Assembly: GCA_039720395.1 (NCBI GenBank)
Contig: CM077824.1
Span: 19,925,046-19,989,045, forward strand
Origin: Liquidambar formosana
Taxonomy: Eukaryota; Streptophyta; Magnoliopsida; Saxifragales; Altingiaceae
Reading direction: 5' to 3'
DNA length: 64,000 nt
Part shown: positions 11,251 to 22,282 of the stretch, piece by piece
Layout: every line of letters begins with the position of its first letter
Position numbering within the stretch: the stretch's first letter is position 1
Program-made: the position numbers and the translations under genes
The notes under the pieces: model-generated
The model's input: the letters and a program-made list of their open reading frames with translations, nothing else
The model's database searches: none
What the model was told of the DNA's origin: nothing

Positions 11251-11427
11251 ATTAACGATAAGGAATATCCCAAGTCTTACTCCCATTGAAGTTTCAACCC
11301 AGACTGTCTTCTAATAATTTATGTGAGACGTCCCATACTCATACAAACAACGATTTTTATGAAAAATTGAAACGATGCCTCTGAAAAACACATCCAAACC
11401 CTAACCACTCAACCTATTTCGCATGGG
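11251..11427 (-). mobile_element. SINE, minus strand (duplicated copy)
   Basis: Copy of the SINE at 7091-7266 carried along by the tandem duplication. The tail here is a mixed T/A run at about 11229-11250. Confidence 0.5.
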
Positions 11428-13070
11428 CCTGTGTGACATTGTTGACTCAACAATTATAATTTGATGATAATCAATTATTTGAACCATTAGCAATTATTAT
11501 TATTATTATTATTATTATTTGGGTTCAACTAACCAATTTTTTACTCCTCGTAGTAGGTGCACTACATACAAAATAAAATAAAATAAAAAATATTAGCCAC
11601 TTGTTACAAATGATAATCAATTACGGAGAATTTGTTCTGGACCCAATTTTTTATTTGTTATTTTTTTTAGGTTCAACTAGGGGTGCAAGTCGGTCCGGTT
11701 TGGGCGGTTTAGGGGTGATTTTCCACCAAACCGATCAAATCGGTTTTCTTCACATGCAACCAAAACCGCACCAAAACCAAAGGAAAACATGTCTCCACCG
11801 ACCAAAGTAAAAGTGGTGCTGTTTGGTGCGGTTTTTGGTTTCCACCGAAATTATTTTTGGGCCATTCTTGCTTGATTTAGGCTGTTCATTTTGTTGGGCC
11901 CAATCACCATGCCAAATAGACTATCCTCTACGGCAGTCATAATGGGTCCACTCCCCATTTCACATGCTCCCCTTGACCACTCTTATCAACCAGATTTGGG
12001 TTCCTTTTTCAGCTCAATTTTTGTTTCATTTTTTGAGCTTAATTGGATCCCAAATTTAGCACTAAATTTAGCACTGCCATGACCTGTCAAATAGTTGAAA
12101 TAAACTATCTAATTTAAATTTACTCATATTCCAAACATAATTCCAATCTAACATTCTAAGCATATCACATTTATACATTCCACCTGATGCAATCACTAAC
12201 ATGACCTGCCAAACTTCAAAATAATCTATCTAATTTCAATTTACTCATATTCCAAGCATAATTGCAATCCATCATTCTAAGCATATCAAAATAATGCATT
12301 CCACTTGATGCAATCTTTCATCCAGCATAAATGTAATAAAGTTAGACAATAAAGTTAGACAACAAACTAAAGAGAGGCATTTTAAAGAGAGAGGCATTAG
12401 TATGGCATTCTAACATCTATCCTATGCCATTTACAAAATTACAACCATTTACAGTTCAATAAGCTTCTACCACAAAAAGAATATGAAGCTATCCTAATAT
12501 TCCAACCAGCCAACTTGGTTTCAAAAAATCAACATAGTTGGCACAAAGCACTATGTACCACAAAAAGAATTTGAAGCTATTCAGTATTCCAACCAGCCAA
12601 CTTGGTTTCAAAAAATCAACAGTCAGCAGCAAAGCACTATGACACTATCCTTCACAAAATATCAACACCAGCCTTCAGAAATCTACAAAAAACAGCCATC
12701 TCTGCCTTCAAAAATCAGCATTAACAGCCCCCAAAAATCTGCACTAACAACCCCCAAAAATCTGCACTAACAGCCCCCAAAAATCAACATTACTTTCTCA
12801 AAAATCAGTACTACCAGCTAGCTACAAAACAATATTTCAATAATACATAAAAAGAACAATTGTACAAATACAGGTTATAATTTACATACCAACAAGTGTA
12901 TATCTAATTATCTATAGTTATATACCAACTAGTGAAGTAGGGTTTACCTCTTTGATGCAATAATTCCTTTCAATCATCAACAATACATGTTTCCACTTTA
13001 TGTGATTCTAGAAGAATTAAAGAAAAAAGGAGTTTATAAGTTCCAGAAATTAAAAAAAAAAAAAAAAATA

Positions 13071-15236
13071 CTATAAATTGAAGGCAGTAGATATAAATGC
13101 TAAATTTCTAATACCTGTTTCCATTTTCTCATATTGCTCCACCTCATCAACTGCATCTCGAATAGAAACTGAATCTCTTGACTTCCGCATCCAGTTTTGT
13201 GCACAAATGAGGGCCTCCACAGTTTTATGAGACAAAGAACTATGGAATGGATCAAGAACACGCCCTCCTGTGCTGAATGCAGATTCAGAGGCCACAGTAG
13301 AAACAGGTACAGCTAGAACATCGCGTGCTACTTGGGAAAGGATGCGATATTTAGTGGAATTATGCTTCCACCAACCCAAGATATCAAATTTCCCTTCATC
13401 AGCTTCACATCCGTCCATCAAGTACCTCTCCAACTCCGACTTGGATAACATGCTATCCTCTTCCTTCAAGTGCTTTTGAAATTGAGAGACAAGGAATGCA
13501 CGCGCATCATGTTCTTCCATATCAGCATCATTCATAGACCTTGATTCACTTGTATTGGTATTTTGCACATTATTACTGGAATCATGTGCATCATACCAAT
13601 TATACAACCGAATCAAACAGTCCTTTACCTTCTTTTCCATCTCCATTGCCACAACAACATCATAATTTTGTTCAAAACTCCATTTCACATACACAAGTTT
13701 GAACCGAGGATCAAGAACTAAAGCAACCAGCATCAACAGATTCATTTTCCCAAGTTTACCCCAGTATTTATCAAACTTTGCTTTCATAGCTTCAGCCATT
13801 TTTTTTAAGGAAGCATCTGAACTATTACACAAAGAAACTATAGCATTTTGAATCACCAAAACCTCTGAAAAAGCAGTGTTAGAGGTTATATACAAAGACC
13901 CTGAAAAGCGCAAAGTTGCATCATAAAAAAGTTTCAGAAATTTCACAAATAACTTAACTTTACTCCAATCATCAACATCGGGAGGCCCCGATATCTTCTT
14001 GCCCACATTCACTCTCTCATCCCCATCATCATCACTATCCTCTTCTCTAAATTTAGTGAGAAAGAATGTGTCCTCCTCTTCTAACCTTTCAAAAGCCTTT
14101 TGAAATTGTAGAGCCCTCTCCAACATTAAATATGTGGAGTTCCATCTAGTAGGCACATCCAAGCAAACTTGACCCTTACACTCAATTGCTTCTTTTTCAG
14201 CACAATTCTTAAACTTTGCCATCCTTGAAGGTGAGGATCTCACATACCTCACAGCATTACGCACCTTCACAATTGAATCATCAATATCTTTCAAACCATC
14301 ACAAGCAATGAGATTTAAAATATGAGCACAGCATCTCATATGTAAAAACTCATGCTCTAATATGGTACCCTTCCTAGATTTAGTCTTCTTCTTCACAAAG
14401 TCAATACAAGTATTATTAGAGCTGGCATTATCAACAGTGATGGTGAGAATTTTATCTAATCCCCATTCAATCAAACACTTTTCAATTGCCTTACCAAGTG
14501 TGTCACCTTTGTGATTTGGAACTAAACAAAAGTTTAAAATTTTTTTATGGACTTTCCAATCACTATCAATATAATGTGCAGTGAGACACATGTAATTCAA
14601 CTTTTGTATGGATGTCCATGTATCCGTGGTAAGGCAAACTCGTTGCTCCCTTAAGGCATGCTTTAAATTTTTCTTCTCACTATAAAAGATATTCAGACAA
14701 TCTTTTGCAACTGTGGTGCGAGAAGGAAGTGTTAACTTTGGTTGCGCAACATGCATAAAACGCCTAAACCCTTCTTTCACTGCAAAATTAAATGGCAGTT
14801 CATCAATTATAATCATCTCAGCAAAGGCCTTTTTACAAGCTTCCACACTAAAAGTGCAAGCTACAAGCTGCTCGCCACCTTCCACTCCAGGTTCTATTTT
14901 AACTGGTCTAAAACCCAAAATTGATTGTTTCTTATCCCTATTCAAGGCATACTGTGTACACTGTGACGCAATGTGAGTCAACATAGAAGTTGTCCCATTT
15001 TGGCGACTGTCACAAGCATACTTCTTCCCACAATAATTACACGCTGCCATAGCTTTACCATCTTTAGTTTCAATTTCTTTGAAATGACTCCAAGCCACTG
15101 ATCGTTTTCTACTACCAGTAGCCTTTTTACGTTTTTTATTGCTCACATTCGGCGAGGAGTTACCTTCTATTACAGCATGGTTTGTTGGAGTATCATCCAC
15201 AACCTTCTCAGAGATATCACCAGCAGGAGTGTCCAT
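13071..15236 (-). CDS. hAT transposase, BED zinc-finger/RICESLEEPER type, 721 aa
   Basis: Cuts and joins DNA at hAT terminal repeats in the nucleus. Residues 30-45 are a lysine/arginine-rich likely nuclear signal. Residues 45-93 are a BED zinc finger with C66-x2-C69 and H88-x4-C93. The RNase H-like catalytic core shows D204 in TTDTW and D268 in TVDNA, with a DUF4413-like region holding LDPRFK around 515-525. Residues about 610-690 are the hATC dimerisation domain, with the ASESAFSTGG block containing the likely catalytic Glu (E651). The length is normal for plant Ac-like transposases and there are no stops or frameshifts. The start at 15236 is the first in-frame ATG before the basic region. 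The last 13 residues look unlike the family: an AACAG|GTATTAG donor near 13116 suggests that an intron begins there and that the true C-terminus is spliced. Many plant homologues are domesticated, but here intact ends and target duplication argue for a mobile element. Confidence 0.93.
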   Translation of the reverse strand: MDTPAGDISEKVVDDTPTNHAVIEGNSSPNVSNKKRKKATGSRKRSVAWSHFKEIETKDGKAMAACNYCGKKYACDSRQNGTTSMLTHIASQCTQYALNRDKKQSILGFRPVKIEPGVEGGEQLVACTFSVEACKKAFAEMIIIDELPFNFAVKEGFRRFMHVAQPKLTLPSRTTVAKDCLNIFYSEKKNLKHALREQRVCLTTDTWTSIQKLNYMCLTAHYIDSDWKVHKKILNFCLVPNHKGDTLGKAIEKCLIEWGLDKILTITVDNASSNNTCIDFVKKKTKSRKGTILEHEFLHMRCCAHILNLIACDGLKDIDDSIVKVRNAVRYVRSSPSRMAKFKNCAEKEAIECKGQVCLDVPTRWNSTYLMLERALQFQKAFERLEEEDTFFLTKFREEDSDDDGDERVNVGKKISGPPDVDDWSKVKLFVKFLKLFYDATLRFSGSLYITSNTAFSEVLVIQNAIVSLCNSSDASLKKMAEAMKAKFDKYWGKLGKMNLLMLVALVLDPRFKLVYVKWSFEQNYDVVVAMEMEKKVKDCLIRLYNWYDAHDSSNNVQNTNTSESRSMNDADMEEHDARAFLVSQFQKHLKEEDSMLSKSELERYLMDGCEADEGKFDILGWWKHNSTKYRILSQVARDVLAVPVSTVASESAFSTGGRVLDPFHSSLSHKTVEALICAQNWMRKSRDSVSIRDAVDEVEQYEKMETGIRNLAFISTAFNL

Positions 15237-15239
15237 CTA

Positions 15240-15729
15240 ACAAAAGAATTACAAAATTTACATCAATAAAAAAGAGAGAAAACAGAGTATAGAGGATCCA
15301 ACAATAAAAAACAGATCTGAAAAATAAACCCTCAAAGAACCAAAAAAATCGATATCACAGAATAAACCCTCAAAGAAAACAGAGTACATTGCAGTGTAAA
15401 TATCACAAATCTAAAAAATAAATCACGGTGAGAGGCAGAAAAACCTTCAAACACCCATATATATAACCAGAAAAATCGAATCTACATTTAAAGAAGAAAT
15501 AAAATAAAATATATTATATATATATATATATATAGAGAACAAGAGAGAGGAAGGTAGATCGAGAGAAATATAGAGTGAGAGGCAGAAAACCTTATGCCGT
15601 ATGGGTTTGAGTGTTTGACAGAAGCAGATCTGGGATTAGGGCTTGACGGTATCAAGATTGGGGCTTGACGGCGACGAATAGACGATTACCTGTGATTGTA
15701 AGAGAAGAAGACAACAAGAGATTAGTCTA

Positions 15730-15773
<44 letters not shown>

Positions 15774-16080
15774 TGTATGTGTATATACACAGATAGAGAG
15801 AGAGAGAGAACGAAGGGTTGAGAGAGAGAGACAGAGAGAGAGAAAGAGAGAGAACAAACCTCGTCGCCGTCGATTTGGTGCGTCGGCCTCAGTCGGACAG
15901 TGAGAGGCAGAGAGAAGAACGAAGGGCTTCCTTCATTGTCGACGGCGCTGAGGTTGGGCGAGGATGAAATGAGATGGATTTTAGGGTTGAGCCGGGTAAG
16001 TGTGTATATATATGCAAGGGATAAAACGGTGTCGTTTGGACAGGTTTAGTTGCAAAATAGGGGAAAAAATATAACATACC
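15240..16080 (-). promoter_or_regulatory. Probable promoter/5' leader of the hAT transposase
   Basis: Upstream of the transposase start this holds TA tracts (15509-15532 and 15747-15770), a TG run at 15730-15746 and a GA-rich stretch (15793-15857). Such tracts are common in plant leaders and core promoters. The placement is by position only; no single TATA box can be assigned. Confidence 0.35.
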
Positions 16081-16263
16081 TGAATCGGTTCGGTCCGGTT
16101 TAATCGGTCCGGTTTTTGCCTAAACCAATTCCGAACCGAAACCAAAAATAACATAGAATTTCAACCGAACCGCCCAAAATTAGTGAAAAAACCGCCCAAA
16201 AACCGATAAATCGGTCCGGTCCGGTCCAGTTTGACCGGTTTGGTCGGTTTTCTTGCACCCCTA

Positions 16264-16925
16264 GGTTCAACTAACCAATTTTTTCCTTTTTTTATTGAGT
16301 CGTGCAGGATGTCATCCAGTACCTTGTGTTTTTTTTTTTTTTTTTTTTGGGGTCCTATTCTAACCAATATATTAGTATGTCCTCCCCAGCCCCAGCCTAC
16401 ACGTCTATGCAAGCTTTGTTTTGTCCAAATAGAAAAGAGAAAAAAAGAGAAAAGAAAAAGATAGTATACAAAACAGCGGAAGACCACAAAGAGAAAAGAC
16501 ATCTTAGCAAACCACGACCGAATAAACTATTCCTTTGGAGAAAGCGTCTCAACAGTCATCTTGACCTACTGTACCTTGTGATCGTTGTGGTGTGGACGTA
16601 ATGAATCCATGTGAAGTCAAGGGAAAAAATGTTTTTATTTATTATTATTATTATTTTTGGGAGGGTGGGAAAGTTCACAAAACACTAAACAGATCTTGGG
16701 ATAGTCATACCCTTACACCGGCCATTCTTCATGTACTTTTTTTTTTTTTGGGTAAAGATTCTTTATACACATATGTGATGCATATATATTGGATTTGGGT
16801 TTTAATCATTGGGACACATATAACTATTTTAAAAATTACCAAATTTTCAATAATTGAGACTCATACATTAGTTCTTTCATCCCAAGTGAGGGGTTGCAAT
16901 TGCTTTGTTTGTTTGGTTTTTTTTT
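16264..16925. repeat. Continuation of the right tandem copy, with empty sites
   Basis: Matches 7508-8058 joined to 9639-9817, passing through the insertion points of the CAGGGACG MITE and the Pack-MULE without interruption. The GGGTAAAGATTCTTTATACA stretch at about 16750-16769 is the pre-insertion sequence for both. Confidence 0.85.
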
Positions 16926-17880
16926 TTTAGTGCATATTACAACACAATTGGGGAAGGGAATGGCTGGTGTAATAATTACTATAGGCTTATTTTGCAGTAA
17001 CAAGGCATCAAACATAAGTACATCAAACATAAAACTTAAGTGCATCAAACATAAGTACACTTCACTATTACAATTGGACAACTTAATTGCTGCATGATCT
17101 TATATGTCATTCCACACGTATATATGTTTGGTATGATATCGGTTTTGGTTTTTGATGGAGCCATGAGCAAAAGACGGACCAAATCTAAATTGAAAAATTA
17201 ATATAATTTGGAGAGAAAAAAACAAAAGGCCAATGGTTAGGGGTTTTATTTTAATAATAAAAATAATTAATTAATTTTCCCTATATGTATTTGTTTCATT
17301 TTTACAACTGCAAATTTGGATAAACAATTGAAAATACATTTGAAATCAATGAAGTTTCCCAGAGTTGTCCCTTTTTAATTTTTTCTTTGACAAAGTAAAG
17401 TTTCCCAAAGTTAAATTATGGATTTGGCCTGGGCACCTCTTCAGTCTGTGTATTTTATTCTCCATTAATACCTCGATCATCATCTTCTTAGCCACCACAA
17501 AAATAAAAATTATCATCTCAGAATTTCAATAAGAATTAGATCAATTCACCGTCCTATGAATTTATTTAGTAGTCAAATCTTGAAAAACCAATCACATTAT
17601 TTGTCATTGCATTGATTTTTTTTTTTATTACACACAGGTTTAATTTCCTCATTTACAATTTTTACAAATATTCAGATATATATGCATCTTACCATTGAAT
17701 AAAGAACTCAGCAAGAATCCTATGTATAAACTATCAGGCAGTTCAATCACTAGTGTTTTGATCAAAATTAAATAATCTCTCTTAGCAAGTAGTGTTTGAC
17801 TGATTTTTTTGTTTTTTTGTCTACTTTGACGGGCTTTTATTATTTTAACCATGATTAGATGATTTGTCTCACTCAATTTG

Positions 17881-18590
17881 CCATAGCCAATTTTTTACTC
17901 TTCGTAGGGTGCACTACATACAAAATAAAATAAAATATTAGCCACTTGTTACACTTTAATTAATGATAATCAATTACGGAGAATTTGTTCCGTAACCAAT
18001 TTTTTATTTATTATTTTTTTTTTAGGTTCAACTAACCAATTTTTTTATTGAGTCGTGCAGGATGTCACCCAGTACCTTTTTTATTTTTATTTTTTTTAAG
18101 GTCCTATTCTAACCAATATATTAGTATGTCCTCCCCAGTCTACACGTCTATGCAAGCTTTTCGCTTTTTTTTCTTTTGTTTTTTTGTCCAAATAAAAAGA
18201 AAAAGAAAAAGATAGTATACAAAACAGCGGAAGGCCACAAAGGGAAAAGACATCTTAGCAAACCACAACCGAATAAACTATTCCCTTGGAGGAAGCGTCT
18301 CCAAAGTCATCTTGACCTGCTGTACCTTGTGATCATTGTGGTGTGGACGTAATAAATCCATGTGAAGTCAAGGAAAAAAATGTTTTTATTTATTATTATT
18401 GTTTTTGGGAGGGTGGGAAAGCCCACAAAACACTAAACAGATCTTAGGATAGTCATACCTTTTACACCGGCCATTCTTTATATACATTTGTTTTTTTTTG
18501 GTAAAGATTCTTTATACACATGTGTGACACATATAAACTCGATTTGGGTTTTAACCATTGGAATGCACATAGTTGTCTTAAAAGTTGGAC
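17881..18590. repeat. Third, partial and more diverged copy of the duplicated unit
   Basis: Matches 7370-8058 and 11530-11677 plus 16264-16760, then 9640-9700. It again shows the uninterrupted AGGTTCAACTAACC site (about 18024), so it serves as a second empty-site reference for the hAT element. No coding content seen. Confidence 0.75.
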
Positions 18591-19150
18591 AATTGGTTGG
18601 ATTAGTCTCTACGGTCATCTTGATTTAGTGATTTGTGACCATTGTCGCAAGGACGAAGTGGAAGTAAATCCTTGTGATGTACTGATCCAATTGTTAGCTT
18701 CTACGGTTATCTTGATTTAGTGATTTAAATAAAAACATAAATTTGTTTACATACCCACTACAAATAATTATAATCATAAAAAATCTTTGCTTCCTCTACT
18801 CATATATCCTCACTCTTTTACAAACTCTAACCACTAATCTGTAATATATGTATATCTCTTAAACCTTAACTATTGTTCGTGTTTTTATGCTTTTTTGAAC
18901 AATGGACAAGTAGATTGTCAATTTAAATGCTTCGAATGATGGAAATATATGTTTTTTCTCATCAAAATTTGTTGAATTTTGTTTGTAAATCACATTTTGT
19001 TTAAGCTTAATATACCGAACAAACCTAAAATTGAGGGGTGACGATAGCCGGATCCTTAATTTTTCCACTTTGTGCGAATGGAGGCACCTGAAGTGGAAGC
19101 CCAATTGAGACAAGAAGATGGTAGAAATTAATGCTCTCGCTCCACAACAA
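18591..19150. repeat. Segmental duplicate of 4606-5110
   Basis: Colinear with 4606-5110, but here with a 90-bp internal partial repeat of TTGGACAATTGGTTGGATT and TCTTGATTTAGTGATTT (18585-18730). Confidence 0.7.
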
Positions 19151-19424
19151 ACATAACCATCCCTTCAACCCATTTGACATGTTAAAAAACGATGGCGTTA
19201 TAGACTGACTTTCTAGTCTAATATTTTGTCTTTCCATTTAATAGAATGATTCATGTTAAAATTTTCCAAACAACCAATTTTATGTGTATCAGTGAAGGAG
19301 ACCTTTGATTTCAAGAGTTCCATTCTGATTCCATGAGTTCCCGTCTGATTTCGAGGGTCGTCTTCTTTTGGTGAGAGAAAATTTTGTGCGGAATGGAATT
19401 GTGGGGCGACTTCGGCTATGTAGC

Positions 19425-19684
19425 AGGGTCTTTATGTTAAAGGGTCGTTATTCCTTATTCGGTTGAGATTTGAATCCATCGGTCGTTATCTTCCCGCCTT
19501 GGGTTAGACCTTGAATTCCTTTTATATCAAGATTAGCTCTGGTTGATAGAGGAGGCTCAGTTGTTGCCGCCAGGTAGGGCTTGGATTGGGTTGTGACCCA
19601 ATATGTTGCTTGGTGTTTGAGTTTTTCTGGACTTGGGCCATTGCATTCGCCAAAAATCAAATGATTTGCTTTCAATCCTCATGA
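19425..19684. repeat. 260-bp direct repeat, left copy
   Basis: Matches 20414-20673 at the same length with roughly eight differences. The two copies bracket a 729-bp segment copied from near the left edge of the window. A diverged piece (GGGTTGTGGCCCAAAATGTT) appears again near 54438, so the sequence belongs to a dispersed repeat. There are no TG..CA ends, so it is not obviously an LTR. Confidence 0.8.
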
Positions 19685-20052
19685 GTATGATTAAATGATT
19701 ATATCAGCTTGCTTTTGTTCAATAGCTTACACAATAAAGATTGAATTGTTATTAGAAAGGCAACAATTCAAATGATTTAGATTAATGAGATCGGTTCAAT
19801 TCAACTTGAATTACCATTGATATGGGAGTATTGTGACATTTGACTCATGACTTGTTAAGTGAATAATCTTGGGTTCAAATTCATGAAAGAATATTGAGAT
19901 TCATTTATTGCTACTAGATGGGATTAGGGTTAAAAGGTTAACTTTCATCAATTGTCAAAAAATTCAACCTAAATAACGACAAATATAAAAAAGTAAAATA
20001 GTTGAAACTCCTATAAACTTTTAAATTTATATATATATTTTTTATTTGGCTA

Positions 20053-20091
<39 letters not shown>

Positions 20092-20407
20092 GAATACTAA
20101 TTTTAATGCTTTTGATTTTAAAGAAATACTCAATTGTTGCACTCTAATTCCTTAATAAACAAGTCATATGACTTGACAAATTGGCAAATTGGCCAACAAG
20201 GATTAATGCATGCACTCTGAGAAGCCATCTTCATCGTATATATCATATCACATGCATCCTTGAATATATAATATATATTGTACACTTGTCCCAAGTTGGT
20301 TGTTAATTGGTTAGTTAAATTTATTGTCTCAAAGTCATTTCTTATATACTTTCCATTTCTCATTCAAAGTATATGCAAAGTCACATGGCAGCACATTGCT
20401 CAACCAA
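19681..20407. repeat. Segmental duplicate of 928-1486 plus 2594-2732
   Basis: A continuous copy of the left-edge block without the Helitron. It differs mainly by a longer TA tract at 20058-20087 and an extra TA at the Helitron site. It lies exactly between the two 260-bp direct repeats. Confidence 0.85.
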
Positions 20408-20413
20408 TGTAAA

Positions 20414-20673
20414 AGGGTCTTTATGTTAAAGGGTCGTTATTCCTTATTCGGTTGAGATTTGAATCCATCGGTCGTTATCTTCCCGCCTTGGGTTAGACCT
20501 TGAATTCCTTTTATATCAAGATTAGCTCTGGTTGGTAGAGAAGGCTCAGTTGTTGCCACCAGGTAGGGCTTCGATTGGGTTGTGACCCAATATGTTGCTT
20601 GGTCTTTGAGTTTTTCTAGACTTGGGCCATTGCATTCGCCAAAAATCAAATGATTTGCTTTCAATCCTCATGA
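20414..20673. repeat. 260-bp direct repeat, right copy
   Basis: Partner of 19425-19684. Confidence 0.8.
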
Positions 20674-21068
20674 ACTTTCTGAATCAATTCGACTCTTACC
20701 ATTCTCGTATTCCAGGACTTCCTAATTAGAGGACGGTATACAAGATCCTGGTTGCATTCATCCGTGAGGGTCACCCAAATCGTACGGGATTGTTTTCGGG
20801 AGAGGATTGTTGGAACTACTCCAGCAAAAAGGATGGTTGCAAATCAAATGATTTTTTCTCCATTCTCAAAAACTTACTCATGATGGATTTCACCTAAATA
20901 GTAAATGGGAGACCATAAATTAAAGAAAAGAAACTACAAAAATATTTCACGAGGAATTAAAGAAAGAAATCATAGGGCAGTATTGATGAAGAATATACAG
21001 CAATTTGTGCATGAATGACCAGCAAGAAAAACTATTGCAAAATGTCAACACAACAAACTAATACATGG
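20674..21068. other. No gene seen
   Basis: Spacer between the direct repeat and the second MULE; I recognise nothing in it. Confidence 0.4.
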
Positions 21069-21260
21069 TTTTGAATAGGGGAAATTAGCAATAACCCCTA
21101 TTAGGGGACTGCTGTTAACAAAAAACCCACCGTAAGAAGTTTTAACTCTAAAACCCCTTTTTTTTAAGATTCTTTAACCAAAAGGAAATATTTTTTGAAA
21201 AATACCCATTTTAACCTTTTATATTTTACAAACCGAATAATGGGTTCTATATTTACGAAC

Positions 21261-21266
<6 letters not shown>

Positions 21267-21313
<47 letters not shown>
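21267..21313. repeat. GA microsatellite
   Basis: About 23 GA units, followed by GGGA repeats, inside the MULE. Confidence 0.95.
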
Positions 21314-21319
<6 letters not shown>

Positions 21320-21392
21320 AGGGAGAGGAGTGGCGATCAAGCTCATCGTCTCCAGTGGTCGAGGCTCAACGGTGATCGTCTCCGGTGGTCGT

Positions 21393-21717
21393 GGCTCGAT
21401 GGTCGAGGATCCGGTAGTGAGGAATCGACGGCGGAGAGGAACGGGATCAAGTTCCAACCACCAGATCGGACTGGTTGTTGATGGTGACGGGGATGCGGCG
21501 GGGCTGGTGGTGAGTCGCCGTTGTCGTTGTCGGCGGCAACCAGAAAAACCAGGTGGTCGAGGCTCAACGAGGATCTGGTAGTGAGGAATCGACGGCGGAG
21601 AGGAGCGGGATCAAGGTCCTACCACCAGATCGGACTGGTTGTTGATGGCGACGGGGATGCGGCGGGGTTGGTGGTGAGTCGCCGTTGTCATTGTCGGCGG
21701 CAACCGGAAAAACCAGA
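21393..21717. repeat. Tandem duplication of about 160 bp inside the MULE
   Basis: Two adjacent copies share GTGAGGAATCGACGGCGGAG, ACCACCAGATCGGACTGG and GTGAGTCGCCGTTGTC in the same order with few differences. Confidence 0.85.
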
Positions 21718-21981
21718 TCTGGTTTTTTTTTTTTTTTTGGTTTGACAGTGGGTTTGAAGGGAAAAGGATTGTGTTTTTTATTTGGGTTTTTATTTTGTTG
21801 CATGATGATGGAGATATTACGGTGAGGATGGTGTGGGTTTGCTAGAGTTTGATGATGGTGTTTTGGTGGTTATCAGCAGGTTTGGGGGTTTATGGCAGGG
21901 TTCACAGTGGTTGGTTTGGTGTGGTAAATGGACGGTGGTGGGTGGTGGATTGAGGGTTGTAATGTTATTATGTGGTATAGG

Positions 21982-22282
21982 CACACAATAGTAAATTGAT
22001 ACTATTGAATGTGTAATTTTTTCAAATCACACGACAGTAAATTGATACTATTGTATGTGTAATTTTTTCAAATGATACAACAGTAAATTGTTACTATTGT
22101 ATGTGAAAATTTTTCAAAGCACACAACAGTAAACTCTTACTATTGTCTGTGTAAATTTTTTAAAGCATACAACAGGAAACTGTTTTCTATTTGTCTGTGC
22201 AATTTTTTCAAAGTAGACAACAGTAAATTGCTACTATTGTTTGTGTAAATTTTACAAAGCACACACTGATAAACTGTTTACC
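21982..22282. repeat. Minisatellite, about 48-bp period, six copies
   Basis: The unit reads roughly CACACAACAGTAAATTG, TACTATTGTATGTG, TAATTTTTTCAAAG. The copies carry scattered substitutions. Each unit contains a short imperfect inverted repeat around CAGTAAATTG/TACTATTG. Confidence 0.85.

Larger units (their letters stand above)
11678..16263 (-). mobile_element. Full-length hAT transposon, 4586 bp
   Basis: The termini are a perfect 12-bp inverted repeat TAGGGGTGCAAG/CTTGCACCCCTA. The element is flanked by an exact 8-bp target duplication GGTTCAAC (11670-11677 and 16264-16271); the empty site is preserved at about 7508-7515 and in the third copy near 18025. Both subterminal zones (to about 11860, and from about 16084) are packed with CGGTTT/AACCG and CGGTCC motifs, the usual hAT transposase-binding arrangement. 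One intact transposase gene lies inside on the minus strand. Noncoding parts hold internal tandem repeats: about 120 bp twice at 12079-12312, about 88-bp spaced repeats at 12468-12625, and AACAGCCCCCAAAAATC units at 12724-12785. Exact duplication and an open frame suggest recent insertion. Confidence 0.95.
10730..17160. repeat. Right copy of the tandem duplication
   Basis: Colinear with 6549-10729 once the 4586-bp hAT element (11678-16263) is removed. It keeps the empty sites for all three insertions in the left copy. Beyond 17160 it continues into the sequence paired with 3400-4330. Confidence 0.85.

Noticed and set aside
21164..21803. Several overlapping 75-97 residue frames
   Set aside because: Produced by the GA tract and the 160-bp tandem duplication inside the MULE; no conserved domain.
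21982..22282. CRISPR-like array
   Set aside because: Contiguous 48-bp units without unique spacers in a plant MULE; it is a minisatellite.
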